From contig DF236958.1 of the NCBI GenBank assembly GCA_000708835.1, forward strand, positions 10,860 through 74,859: a stretch of DNA of 64,000 bases, written 5' to 3'. How positions within the stretch are numbered: position 1 is the stretch's first letter; every line of letters starts with the position of its first letter. The notes under the pieces are model-generated. The model was not told where the DNA came from and made no database searches. It saw only the letters and a program-made list of their open reading frames with translations. A program made the position numbers and the translations under genes. This DNA is from Klebsormidium nitens. Taxonomy: Eukaryota > Streptophyta > Klebsormidiophyceae > Klebsormidiales > Klebsormidiaceae. This document shows, one piece after another, positions 36,841 to 49,099 of the stretch.

Positions 36841-38776
36841 GCCAGCCTGTTGTTAACCTAGTAACAGACATCGGTGCACCACCCGGGTCATCAAGAGTTC
36901 AGTCTACACATCGGAGTTGGCAGGTTGAACAGAACTTAAAAATTATAGCAAGTGTATCTTCCTACCCAAAAAGCGCAGAGCCAGTCAAAGAGCTCTCAAC
37001 CTCTGATGTCAGAACTCTACCTTCCTGTGTTTTCTACGATTTTGCGTCTAGGCTTGCTGATGGCATCGTCTAACCTCACGTTGTCGTATTTGGCACAAGT
37101 TAGACCTGTCCGGCTTGCTTGCTGCTGATGCATACCCACAAGCTACTTACGGTAGGCTTCTATTGCCTAGAAGTCACAAACCTTTCTCTGCTCAGAATCA
37201 CTCTCTCCAGGCTCAGATGAAAGACTTGAAGGGCGCCAGTTGAAGCAGCTTCATCGGACATCCTTCTCCTAGCTCAGGTTTGAATTTGAACTTGGAACTT
37301 GGAGCGCCAGTGTGTGCAAGGTTGCGCTTTCAAACTTCTTCCCGCCACCCGTAACCCAACTTGAACTTGAAGGTATGGTTGGTCGTGCACATTAGCATAT
37401 ATGAGCCGTCCGATGAGACTTTTGTGAAGATGACCCGTCCGATCCATCTCGAAACATGGGTCTGGGGCCCCGGGTCACGTCACTAATTGCACCGTCCACG
37501 CGACGCCTCCGGGGGCCGGCCGCGCGGCGCGCTGTCACTCCGAGTGACAACTTGAATGACTGAGCGGAGCTCACTGGTGCGCGGCGACAGGCCGCCGCGT
37601 TGGAGATCATCAGATGGGCATCATTGCACGCTCATTGCGGTAGCGCTCATAGGCCAGGGCCTTCCTTACCACCCCCAGGCTAAAATCCGCACAGACGACA
37701 AGGATCTGCTGGGCTGATAGCCGTGTTCAATATGGAGAGTAGACATAACCGAGTTCAATCGCGACTAAGCTGCGACCGTGGCCTGGCATGAATAATAGGG
37801 GCTTTACGTGGCCAAGGGGTTTCAGGTCGTTGATTCCGCTAACTTTTTTGTCCACAGTTTTCTCTCTTCGGGGGGACACGGGCTCAAGTTATTCTCTCTG
37901 TTGCTTCAAAGCGACGAGATTATGGGCGGTGGCAAGGACGGCGGCCGTCGTTGTGTCGTGTCTTGATCCTGCAATTCTGCAGTCACACGACTTGCGATTA
38001 GTACATTAGTGGCACAACGTACCAACGCCGGCAGGGGTCCGAGCGCATGCAACAGGATTATTACAGCGGTCTGCGTGAAACTTGTCACGCCGAGCGGAGC
38101 ACCCGTGTCCACGGTATTTCGGTGCGACACCCTGCACGATCAGTGACGTCACGAGTGCCGGATGATCTGGACATCCAAGCCGTCGACTCATGCGGATGAA
38201 TTGAAATTCAGGGTGTCTTCCGATCGGCGGTCAAGACGTCACGGATCGTGCAAGGCAAGGCAGCGCCGAGATCGTGCACATCATTTTGTTGTCGGCGACT
38301 TTGTGACAAGTTTCACGCACAAAGCTGCAATGCGAGGCCGGTGCAAGGTCGGCGCTGTGGTGTGGCCAGTCCTGCTTGACGCCCAGAATCAAGTTCGTTT
38401 GGAGTTCCAGCGGTTGTTACCTGCACGACCTCGACAGAATGGGAAGTGCAAACAGCTCAGACATGAACTCTGAAACTTGTTTCGACTGGCTGTTTGAACA
38501 TTGGCAACATGTCTTGTACTAAGATTCAGGGTTTTGTTTGACCGAACCAACAAGGGCTGAGACGACACTGTACATTACTCCTAATGAAAATCGAACCGTC
38601 TTCGCTTTTAAATCCCGCAACTGGCTTTCTAAGGCTGTTTGAAAGTCCGGAGGCAGCGGCGTCAAGGCGCCTGTGTAGCCACGGCCTGTTCTCTTACTGC
38701 TTGAGACACTTCCAAATCTTGTTCGAAACGTTAAGCACATTGACCAGCAATTACAGCCGACGCTTCAACGACGGTC
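36841..38776. other. Intergenic region upstream of PSF3
   Basis: About 1.9 kb between the PSF3 start and the ARL6 stop (both minus strand). A GC-rich patch (CCGGGGGCCGGCCGCGCGGCG words around 37505-37535) is present. No exon was found. It should contain the PSF3 promoter and the ARL6 3' end. Confidence 0.45.
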
Positions 38777-41377
38777 TCAATTCGTGGGCTTCGACTTGAT
38801 CATTTCCGCGAGCCAGTCTATGCCCTCTTCAACCCCCTCGCCCGTGAGCGCATTGCTGGCGAGGATGTTCCAAGGCTTGTCCTGCAAAGGACATGTTGTC
38901 GGTGTGTGAGATAATGCGAGCCTCATGCTCATTCTTGTCAAACTGGTCATCTCTGAGCTTGCGTTTGTCTCGAGCCCTGCTGAGGGAGAAGCTGCCACAC
39001 TTGGACTTGCGAAACCAACAATCACACTGAAAAGTTTTCACGAAGTTTTCACAAAGCTTTCTTTCAAGCCTTTGACACGAATAACCCGTGACGCCCCTCG
39101 ATGACGTCCTCTCGCTTTGAGTGACCATCTTAATCCCTGATAACTCATGAATGTCAGCCAAGCTTCTAAAAGCATAGCTCAAACTCATTCGCATCTCTGG
39201 TTATTGACCAAGCTGCCGTATCTGGAAGTCCGCTGCCCACCATAGTCCATCAATCTGCATTCATGTCGTTCGCTTTTGGACCAGCTGGAGTATTAAAGAA
39301 CAAGCTCCGTAGCCATACTCGAGCGGCAAGAGCTGCCGAGAACTGTTCTCTTCAAAAGAGTTTGTGCTTTTCCTTGCAGCGAGACACCCTCATTACTTTT
39401 CATTTGTGCTAGACGTTTTCAGTGGGCTTCACACATGCACAGAACCTGCCGGTGCCTCTCGCGGAAACCCTTCAGAGCCTCCCTTCTTGACACGCTCGTG
39501 CAACTTTCTTCTAGACCCTTCCTGGACAGCACTCCAAAACGAATCCATAACTGAATGACAGCAGTTCTCCTGGCGTCAAAGATCAGTCAGCCTCCATGGT
39601 CCCAAATTTATAAAATCCCAGAAATCATTTTCCTCGAACAAGATGCAAAACCTGCATCCTCCACATACTTTGTTCTCGTCCAGTTGTAGGGCCTGCGCGC
39701 ACTGCAGCGCCGTCCAGCACTTGGGCACGTCGCTCTTGTTCGCGTAGAAGAGGAACGGCACTTTCCGCAGGTCCGGGTGTCGAAGCATCAACTCTAGTTC
39801 GTCTTTCGCTACGCACATGCGGACCAGGTCTGTAGCGTCGATGACGAAGATCACCGCCTGCGAAGAAAGCGGGTTAACGGCAGGATTTGAGAACAGGTTT
39901 GAGCAGAAACAGAGGATAAACTTTCTTCATGAGGGTGTACGGCAAGGGTTGGAGACAGGTGTCCAAATGAGAAGAGGGGATCCGATATCAAGGTTTGTTG
40001 GCTGTCGTAGCCAACGCCGATGCTTTAGAGAAAAGGACACTGCCTCTTCCAAAACAGATGTCCTCTGGATGGATAAGATTATTAAGGAGGATGACCGTGT
40101 GTCCGAGTTTGCTTACACAAGCCGACGTAAATCTGGTTTCCAGACAGCAAGCAGAAGAAAGCAGGTATCGTGTCAACTGAAATTCCCAAAGCCCAGCCCC
40201 GTTGCGTGCTACGGAAGCTTGTCTGGAGATTAAGCTCAAGCAGGCGCTGGGAGAATTGAGTGGGCGTTGCTCCGTATGACTGAAAGGACGCGACCGAAGC
40301 AGGATCATGATCAAGCTCGCGCACAACGAACGCGAGGTCAGACAAGCTACGAATAAAGTAGAGGTCAGACAAAGTACATCACCTGCGCATCTTTGAAGTA
40401 CGCTTCCCAAAGGCTCCGATACCTTCCAGCTCCGGACATGTCGAAGGCGGTGAACTGGATACCATGCTTGAGGAAGGACTCGACCTGGAAGCCGATGGTT
40501 GGCACCACGTCCGCTGTCTGCAAAAGCACAGCAGGTTTGTTGCTCTTGCTGGGGAAATGTCTGCCTCGACTCGACAACATTTCAGAATGGTAAAAACGGT
40601 TTGCTAAACCTATAAGCGTCTCCCTTACATCATAAAAATGAATTTGATTGGATACCTGACACGCGTGGGCCACCGATAAGTTGAAGCACAATCAAACGTT
40701 GGCGGCTTGGAACAATGTTGCGTGCGGCCACTGCCCAGAAAAATTTAAGACGAAAAGCTTGCAGACCGATTCATGAGCAGACACTGGCAAGCTCCAGATA
40801 GCGCTTGCTTGAAGCCCTGCATTTCTTGTATTAGTAGTGAAAATGTTCAAAGATGTTCCTGTCGATATTTACCATGCGTCAGATCCGAACGAAGTTTTTG
40901 GACTAGTGAGTGAGAACCCACATCAATCAGGAGAATTTCTTTCAGCAGTTGGCATCGGAGACAAAAGAATGTCTTGAGCAGCCCCGGTGCACGGAACTAG
41001 GATTAGAGAGGACCAACTGGCTTTCCAATTGAATGCACCTTCTGCATCACTGAATTTCAACTACTAAACATCTCGTGCACCTTGCGTGGCGCTCAGAACA
41101 CGTCAAACTCTCACAACACCAGCTTCGACTGGGCTGGTGAGCGCGCCCAGCTTCTAGTGGTTTTCATCTTCCTTCACGGGCACTCTGCTCTGCTTGCAAC
41201 ACACTTCGACACAAAGCTTCAGAACTATGCTCCAATAAAGAAACTTACCCGAGCCTTTTTGGGCCTCAGCCGGTTTAGGAGGGTGCTCTTCCCACTGTTA
41301 TCCAGGCCGACAATGAGCACACCGACCTTCTCTGGGCCCAAGCCCAGGGCCCTTAGGAAGCGCCTGAAAAGGCCCAT
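38777..41377 (-). CDS. ARL6: ARL6/BBS3 small GTPase
   Basis: Four exons: 41377-41249, 40517-40383, 39857-39669 and 38881-38777. All introns are phase 0, giving 185 residues (human ARL6 is 186). Motifs: G1 GLDNSGKS (24-31), switch PTIGF, G3 DMSGAGRYRSLWE (69-), the NKSD guanine-specificity motif (FYANKSD), and a C-terminal KPWNILASNALTGEG matching ARL6 'KPWhIcAS.A..GEGl.eGvdWL'. Position 73 is Ala where human ARL6 has the catalytic Gln; the Chlamydomonas BBS3 is also known to carry Ala at 73, so this fits an algal ARL6. MGLF at the start lacks an internal P-loop change. ARL6-GTP recruits the BBSome for ciliary membrane trafficking. Confidence 0.95.
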
Positions 41378-41547
41378 GACTTAATTCCGAGTCTACCGTC
41401 AGTTATGTTGCTTCCTTGGCGGAAGCTGTTCTTGTAGAGCTGAATCATCAAGCCCCATTTTGGGGTATCGGTTATCGGTTGCTTGAAAAGTCTTCCGACC
41501 TACGCAGATGTCATGACACCTGGCATGACGGTGTCAGCCGTTCACTT

Positions 41548-41580
41548 CAGCCCAAAGCTCAGCCCAAAGCTCATCCCAAA
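41548..41580. repeat. 12-base tandem repeat
   Basis: CAGCCCAAAGCT is repeated directly, followed by a third, altered copy (CATCCCAAAC). Confidence 0.6.
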
Positions 41581-41919
41581 CGGTCAGCTGTAGGCCATCT
41601 TTGAAACTAGCTCATGCTGATCAGTTGCCCACAAATATCTCAAAGCTTTGCAGCCTTGCCAGTCTCTGAGGAGGCTCATGAGCTCTTAGAAGCCCATTGG
41701 ACCGCCTGCTGCCTTTAATCTTTGGTGCTTGTCAGCTGCCTGGTTTGCGCGCGAGAATTGAAGTAGAATTGAAGACCGAAGAAACCTACTAGGAGCCTCT
41801 CAGTCTTACGTACGAGTAATCAGAGCTTGTATTGGCACCTCGAAAAGCAGTGGTGCTAAGCAATGCTGTGGCTTTTGGCTGGCCAGCCCCTATTACATTC
41901 TTGTTTAAGGTCCTTCAGG

Positions 41920-41956
41920 CGGGGTTCAAGCTGGGTTCAAGCTGGGTTCAAGCTGG
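41920..41956. repeat. 11-base tandem repeat
   Basis: GGGTTCAAGCT is repeated three times head to tail, with partial copies at both ends. Confidence 0.7.
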
Positions 41957-43752
41957 TCTTTTGCTGGCTGGTCTTCAAAACACTGAGCTTATTTCCACTG
42001 AAATGCTTATATAAGGAGAGTAAGGAGCGACTTAGCGGACTCCTTCGTGAGTCCTCCCTTACTTGGATTCAATGCGGAAGCAACGTGGGCAAACCGGCTC
42101 TCAATGCCTTTAAGTGTATAGTTCAGTGGAGCCGATCATCCTGGTGCCAAACTCATCAAGGGTAATGATAGTAAGATAGTAATGCTTGGCAGCTCAAGCT
42201 ATCTCAAGCAGATCTTTAGACTGACTAAGTTCTCACTCTGCTCGAGAGCCTGAGGGGCACACGCATGCATTATGCATTGAAAGAGTACACAGCTTCTAAT
42301 CAAGTCTATGAATCATGCCATAGTATATAGCTTCTACTTAAACGCTTTCCTCGAGTCAACCTTTTTGAATTCATCTCTGAGGTTTGCTTTGCAAGTGACC
42401 CTGAACGCCGACTCCAGTCCTACTCTTCAACTGAGGTGCAGCTAACGCTATTTTTGCCGGGGGACTCCTGCAGCTAGAAGTTAGAACAAGCCCCCGAAGT
42501 CGTGTCTGTTCCTGAGTCAGATGCGGGCCTGCATGAATTGGTGAGCCATCTGACAGTCCTCACTGTCCTCATGAGGCAACCGTTTCCTGATTCGCTAAAA
42601 AGCTTTGTTGAAACATCGACGGTTGTCACGTGTCCGGCCATGTACCGATTCGGCCGGGCTCAGACCTGGCTTAGCGGCCGCGCTCGGACGCCGCGCCGGG
42701 CCGCGAGCGCGTCGGTCGTGTCGATCTCGGTTGCACTGATGCCGGCAGTAAAGATGAACTACTACTGAAACCCTTGGAGAGCGGCCGGCGGCCTCAACCT
42801 TGGCCATACTGTGCTGGTCGATCCATACACGTCTGGTCGATCCATATAACCGCTGCATTTGGTCACAGCTTTAACACGCTTGGCATATTAAGAAGAGTGA
42901 GATATAAAGTACGTACGGCAAACACTTTGGCTGCTCTTGAACGATCGAGCAAAGGGTATAATCCAACCCGAAGCCAGCGCGAGTGACTCAACATACCAGC
43001 ATGACATAAGGTATACACACGTTATCAGGAAGCACGACTTGCTGAATTATTTTGCATCGATGACATGTACTATAACGTGACAACAGCATATACTGAGATG
43101 AATGCAATAAAGATGACCTCCGCCACCTCCCGGCAATGCAATGCGATTCGCCGTTCACGGTTAAGTTGAGGGTCCTAAACTTCATTCTCGACCACATGAT
43201 ATATGTAAGCAGTGTTGTTTAAGCGGGTCGCTTTCATGATATGAAGGGAATGCTCCCCGGTGTCGTTTACTATCAGCTCGCAATAACGGTGCTCTTCTGC
43301 ACACCAGCAGGACTCAGATATCGACCACTAGTAGTGGCAGTCACTAATGGTCCAATGCAGCAAGGTCACAACCAGTGGGACAACATTCTGTAGTGTGTTG
43401 GTCAGCATACCCCTTGCTGCTTTGCGAGAATTGGTGGATCATTGGATAATCCAGCAGTCCATGGTTCGTTTTCCCCATGAACTGAGTAGCAATTTTTAAA
43501 CCATAAGGCGCTGCAACCCTGCTAATTGCTACTTCTTCCTCTTACCAGTCCCATATAATGTCTTTTCAAGTTACTTAAACAGTCCCGGTTCTTTGAGATT
43601 GTTAATAATTGGAGTCTTCACTCCTCACCACTGTGTGGTTGTACAGAACTGCATTGCGCGTAAACGCGTCACTTAACTGTGGACGGGCGAGCTCGACGCT
43701 TTTGAGCACATTCCATTCACGATAGCTTATCAGCCAATCGCCAACCAACAAA

Positions 43753-46700
43753 TCAATCGACCACTAAGAGGTTATTGGCGCTCAGCCCCTCCCCGACGAC
43801 TGGCCAAGAAGGTGCCAGCTGCCATTTTCCGTCCACAACGAACTTGACTTCGTACCTGGAAGCAAGAGCGATGAGCTGACGTCAATTCCGGGGCCATTGA
43901 TGGCTAGGTAACACTAGCGGAGGCCAAAATAATGAAAGAGTGTCGAACAAGAGCCGTGCCGGATCACACGATCTACGGTTCTGCGCTTAAACCCTATTCA
44001 AAAACCCAAATCGTGTTCTCAGAGCAGAACAACATGAAGATGTATAAAGATAGATTTTTAAGGGAAAGATATGTACCAGTTGGAGGCAAGGAGAGGAGAT
44101 GGTACGCGTAACAGATTACCTCTCACTTGTTTCCCATGGTTTGTAGCCACGATGGCACCACCAAATCTACGCAAGCAGACGGACACCTGCGTCCCTGTCC
44201 GATCTGCCCATCAAAGTAGCGGGGGTCCTCATGCGGTAGCAAATGTCTCTAAAATCGCACAGAAGCACTTCGGTTCAGAAGTTTCTTGGAAGAAAATGCA
44301 CTTGCTCGCGCACCTGCCCGGTCGAAGCTGCAGCACGCTTGAGAAAAGCGTGTACGACCCGGTCGTCTCGGGGGAGAGGTGCTGGCCCCGGGTCCAGCCG
44401 TCAAACGAGCCCATCAGCTTCACATCCTGCCAGGAGGCGTCACAATTGAGTCAGTCAGTGTGCCGAAGCACCGACTTGTTAACGGCAAAGGAGACACCAA
44501 AAGCATGGATAAATGATTACGTGGCTTTTCTGTGGAGATGCTTGGGGCAGCCAGAATGATGACTCGATCTCCACACGTCATCTTGCGCCAAAGGTGCCGG
44601 GCCAGATAAGAACAGCTTCATATTCTATCGCATACGGATCGTCCTGTACGCATGCTGCTAGGACACAATCAGAGACTCTCTGTACTTTCATAACGTGCGC
44701 CAGAAGCAGGAAAGCTGACTATCTTTTGTCACGAGACTTTGATCGCACAGCGCTTTGCAGAAGAGTGCGAACGACTCTCACTTTACCCGGCAGCAATGCC
44801 ATGCCACAGACGGACTTGCGAGAGCGTTTGCGCGCTCTCATAGGAAGGTCAAGGTAAAGGGAGCTGCGAAGGGTTTGTGAAGCGCTATGACGTCACGTAC
44901 CTCCGCAACGCCTAGCCACGTCACCGGCACCTCCCGCAACCGCACGACGTCCACTTGCTGCAGCTGCCCCGCTAATTGGGAGTGCAAGTCTGCGAAAAGC
45001 GTGCTGCTTACTTTAGGGCTTGTATTTCTGAGGTTTCACAATCAAAGTTTAGGGTTGTGGCACGGTGTTCGATGCCCGGCTGAAGTGTCATTTTGTTATG
45101 AGCTTATGTCCACCCGTAAGTATTCTGACGCGGACAGCTGCGCTGGATTTTGTATACACTCTTGACACAAGACGAAGCTCGTCCACTTTATCGAACGGCT
45201 GAGCCGTGTGATGCGATGGCGTAAGGTATGAACTGGCTGGTATGGAACAAGAGGAAGCACTGCAAAGCAGCTTTTGAGACTGGTGCTGAGTAGAAGGCCG
45301 TCTCGAAAGCGTCACCTATGTGGACCAAACGACTAAACCTTCTGATAAGCGGCATGAGCATTTTCCTGAGCGTGGAATTCCGCTCCGCTTTTCGGACGCC
45401 AGCAATGGGACAGCCTAAAATATGGTGGGCCACCCTTAGCTGTATGGTCTGAGGCTTCTCCGCCGCTGCACGATGATGTGTTCTGGACAAAAACCCAGGC
45501 CCTGATACGCAGACGTAATCCATCCTGCGACTGCGGAATGAAAATGAGAAGCACAGATTGGACTGAATTGGAAGGCAAACCAAGGAAAAGGAAAAGTAGG
45601 GGACAAGCCCACCTTCTAACCTGGACGCGAGATGCGACTGGATGTACCGGCCGTTGATTTTCCTGGTTACAGGCGTTGGGCCGCCGGCTGCGATCTCCTT
45701 GGCTATTTCTACCAGAGTCTGCAAGCAGAAAGTGTTGGTCGCACGGGGCCTGAGCTTTGCGTTGGTGACGATGGGGATGTGGAACATGACGGGATACAGC
45801 ATTGTTTTTTACCTTTTTCTTTTTCTTATTGTTATTGTTATTGTTAATGTTATTGTATGATTATATTATTGTTTAATATTCTTATGAGTATTAATTTTAT
45901 TACATATTCTTATCATTAAAAGAAGATGTCAAGGCAGAAGGAGTCGTAATAATGATCAAGGGAGAAGCAAGACTGCCCTGTGAGTGGTCTAGGTAAAAAA
46001 GAGACAAGAACTTGATAATGACGAGGAAAATTGGTACGAGCCCTCTCGGTTTGTCCAAAATTCTGCAAACCATTTGAACCTCGCCGATCATCAAGACCAA
46101 CGCAAAAGGCCTGTACAGGATACTAAGACGAGATTGGATGACATTTCCGGCGTCAAGAAGAAAGGAGCATTGGAGGGTGCTGACTGACCTTAAGCTCTGT
46201 TTGCAGCGCCCCAAGAAACAACGTGCTCTCATTCACTGCCGCGTCGCGTGCGCTTATCTGCAAGGAAGCCCGTCAGAGGAACAGATAAGAGATGCCCAGA
46301 AACCACCTTGTTAGGGTGCGGTAGATACCCTGCTAACCCGCAAATCTGTTTTACAAGATCTGCACAAGGGTATTACGAGTGAACGCACAAATTCAAGCAA
46401 GATTTCTGATTAATCTCGCTTTGGAGCCGTATTCAGCAAAAGCAAAAACAGGAGTCTTACGTGAAAAGAATTGAAATCAACGGCTGAAAAGTGGGCAAGG
46501 GAGTTTTGTCACCAGGAATTCCTTTCCTAGTCACTGCACAACGTTAGTCTGCCGGTCCATAATTTGCCGGATCAGGAGTCTCAGATTCTGACGGCTTTCC
46601 ACCTCAATGTCAGACGGCGCGCAGAACTGTGTTCAAGAGATTTACCAACTTTGGCCCTGTTAGCCGCTCAGGTTAACAAGGAAACACACACACTTCTGGC

Positions 46701-49099
46701 GGTCGGCTCGGATTAACTAAAACGTATTACCGTCTTACCAAAAGACTACTGGGGACGTTTGAATCCAATAGGGCCGCACAGGCTTACCTCCCGTTGTAGA
46801 TGCCGGTTATACATGTTTGCTTCGCTCAGCTTCTGATTCAGGCTCTGGCGTACCTTCGTCAACTGCAAACACGCTGACAAGCGTCAGTCGAAGATTAAGC
46901 GGGTCTCGAGCCTTGGTGCCCTTTCTTTGCCCGTAAGCTGAGGCTTTCCGCTTCGTCGAAACCATTTCTCTGCGTGCAAAGCCAAAATAGGAATGGAGAG
47001 GGACGTCTCCCCACGAATGTACACAGAATAAACACTTGCTACCAATCATCAACGCGAAAGTTCTCGACATGATCCCGTATGAAACCGTCCCTTCGTTTCT
47101 ATGTGATTGTCCTCCAGATACAGGTCTTCTGCAGTCACAAAACCTCTCTTAGATATTGGGGCTGTCAGACCCGATGCAACGACCGAAAGTTTCTACGCAG
47201 GAACGAACATCGGGTTTGCTAGATTGCGTCTCAGCTGTTGCGATTCAACTGACACAATCTCCGAGAGTACGAGTCCTCCCTCATTTCGAGCAACAACACG
47301 AAAGATAGGGGCCGTCGACCTGAAAAACAAAGACTCTTATGCTCAATTCAATACCATCTCAACATATAGAGGTTTTGTCATCTTACCTCGCTTCTGTCTA
47401 CTTTTTCCAGATTCGTGCTCGAAACGCTCGCCCCCGACTCCCTCGACAACACCACATTCGGAGCCGGCCTCCTGCCCTCCTGCACGTGCGGGCGCCTGCC
47501 ACCTGGCGGCGCCGTCGTGGTTCCACGTGGCAACTGTAGTGACGAACGAGAAAGAAGGTTCAAGCTGCAAGCTTGGTTTGTCTCTGTCCCGACAGGTAAC
47601 AGAGCTCTGGAGAAGGAGGACGAGGACTTACACCTGTTGCCGGAGGCACCCACCCCTGGCTATATGCTCAATAATTCTGCTGTATGATCAACGGTAATTG
47701 TAAAGTCCTAGGAGCCCAGAGTTCGATTTGAACGGTCGAATAGCCCATGGTATCCAAGGCTCTGTCCGGAAGGGCAAAATGAAACTCGGGTCTTCTGCAA
47801 GCGCCAATTGTGACGAGTGGATACCTCGTTTGTTAACTTGCCAACTCGTTCAACGGAAGGTAAGTTGCTTATGCTTCGTTTAAAGGCTCAGACATGGAGT
47901 GGCTAATTTCGAGGCCAACTCTGATCTGCCCTTTTATTCTCGATCCCAAAACCTGCGTACACTTACTCCTCGTCCAGATCTTGAATACCATCGCCTTGGC
48001 TTTTACCGTCACCACAAGTGACTCAGTCGAAGCAGAAGAACACCGTCAGTGGACCTGCTGAAATCTGGGCGGCGGTAAGGCTCACCTTCTTCTCCTGCTG
48101 CGCATTTGCTTCCGCCTCCCTCTCTCCTGCCGGTCCCGCTGCCGCCGCCTCGAACGTCAGCCCATTTCCCGCAGAGTTCCGCTCTAGTTCCCCTACCGAC
48201 ATCCCCATTAGCTGTGCCATATTTTCCAGATCCTCCGCAGTGAGGGGCTCCGCTACCTGCGGCCCGGACCGTCTCGGCACCCCCCCACCAGGTTTGGGCG
48301 CCATTCGAAGGTCGGTTTCTCTCCGCTTGAAAGCCGCTTTGGGGCTGGACGTCGCTCCTTCATTTAGAGAGGACTTTGCCTGTGCACTAATTTGGGGTTG
48401 CAGAGGAGCCTCAGAGGAGACACCGTTGACTTCGAGAGCGGGCGATGGTCCCGCCGGTTGCGGGGTTCCGCTGTCCGACTCTGGGCTGATTGCGGTGGAA
48501 CCCAAGTTCTGGCTATCTCCAGGGGTTTGAGCAGAGCTGGAACTAGAAGGGGGGTTGCTCCCGGTGGTCCTCGTCAATTCAGGGGCTGCCGTGACCCCTT
48601 TCACCTTTCCGCTGCTTTGCCCCACATCTAGTTGATCCCCGACCTCGCTTGCGACGCCTCCTCCGGAAGAGGAAGACAACTCGCCTAAGCTGCGGTCGAT
48701 CAGCTGCCTCCAGAATTGGCTCTCGCTCATAACCTCCGTCATGTTCTGCTCCGGTGGGGACACGGAGGCCTTGTCAGACTCTGACTTGGCTTCTTGCTGC
48801 CCTGATTGGGCTGGCTGATCCCCGCTGCCCAGGGCCCTGCTGCAAAACCCCCTCCGGCCAACTGCTTTTGAGGCTATGCTGCTACCGTTCAACCCAGGTC
48901 GTTGTGATTTTGCTGAACTTTCCGGAGTGGCAGTAACTACTGAGGAGTGATTTTGCAAACGGCGAAAGTGGTTTGATTGGATAGGCCTGGCACTGAGAGA
49001 GTGATGCAAGGATAGGTCAGCTATCGCGCCCCTTGGGGGCTCTGTTCGGCAGTGGACTGGGGAAGTGATGCAGTTAGTGCCTCGTACAGCTCTGCACAA
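43753..49099 (-). CDS. PTST2/PTST3-like starch-related protein with coiled coil and C-terminal CBM48 (AMPK-type) domain
   Basis: Exons that join in phase: 47676-47634, 47533-47387, 46862-46788, 46257-46189, 45718-45613, 44989-44901, 44426-44314 and 43855-43753 (TGA). They encode a helical/coiled-coil part (LTKVRQSLNQKLSEANMYNR, LQTELKTLVEIAKEIAAGG) and a CBM48: VPVTWLGVAEDVKLMGSFDG with the W and the GSFDGW motif, TLFSSVLQLRPGRYEVKFVV, DGKWQLAPSWP and NNLLVVD. The long first exon (to 48086) is Ser/Pro/Glu-rich; its start looks like a plastid transit peptide but has no in-frame ATG before MTEVMSESQFW, so an upstream exon with the start codon is likely missing. A short acidic exon (GDGIQDLDE, donor at 47967) joins the next exon well, but its own acceptor was not found. 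Family role: plastid proteins that guide starch-granule initiation or bind glucans. Confidence 0.78.
45806..45900. repeat. TTA/TTG microsatellite in a PTST-like intron
   Basis: Repeated TTATTG and TTAT words (TTATTGTTATTGTTATTG) form an A/T-rich tract within an intron just upstream of the exon at 45718. Confidence 0.7.

Larger units (their letters stand above)
41378..43752. other. Intergenic region upstream of ARL6 with small tandem repeats
   Basis: No gene is supported over about 2.4 kb. It holds two short tandem arrays (listed separately), a GC-rich patch near 42650-42720 (GCGGCCGCGCTCGGACGCCG words) and A/T-richer sequence after 42900. The ARL6 promoter lies at its left end and the 3' end of the PTST-like gene at its right. 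Confidence 0.45.

Noticed and set aside
44071-44559. A 162-residue plus-strand gene
   Set aside because: It overlaps in antisense the CBM48 exon (GSFDGW), which joins in phase to its neighbours.
47107-47697. A 196-residue plus-strand gene
   Set aside because: It is antisense to two PTST-like exons (47533-47387 and 47676-47634) that have clean borders and matching phases.
48018-48530. A plus-strand ORF of 170 residues
   Set aside because: It is the antisense shadow of the low-complexity first PTST-like exon.
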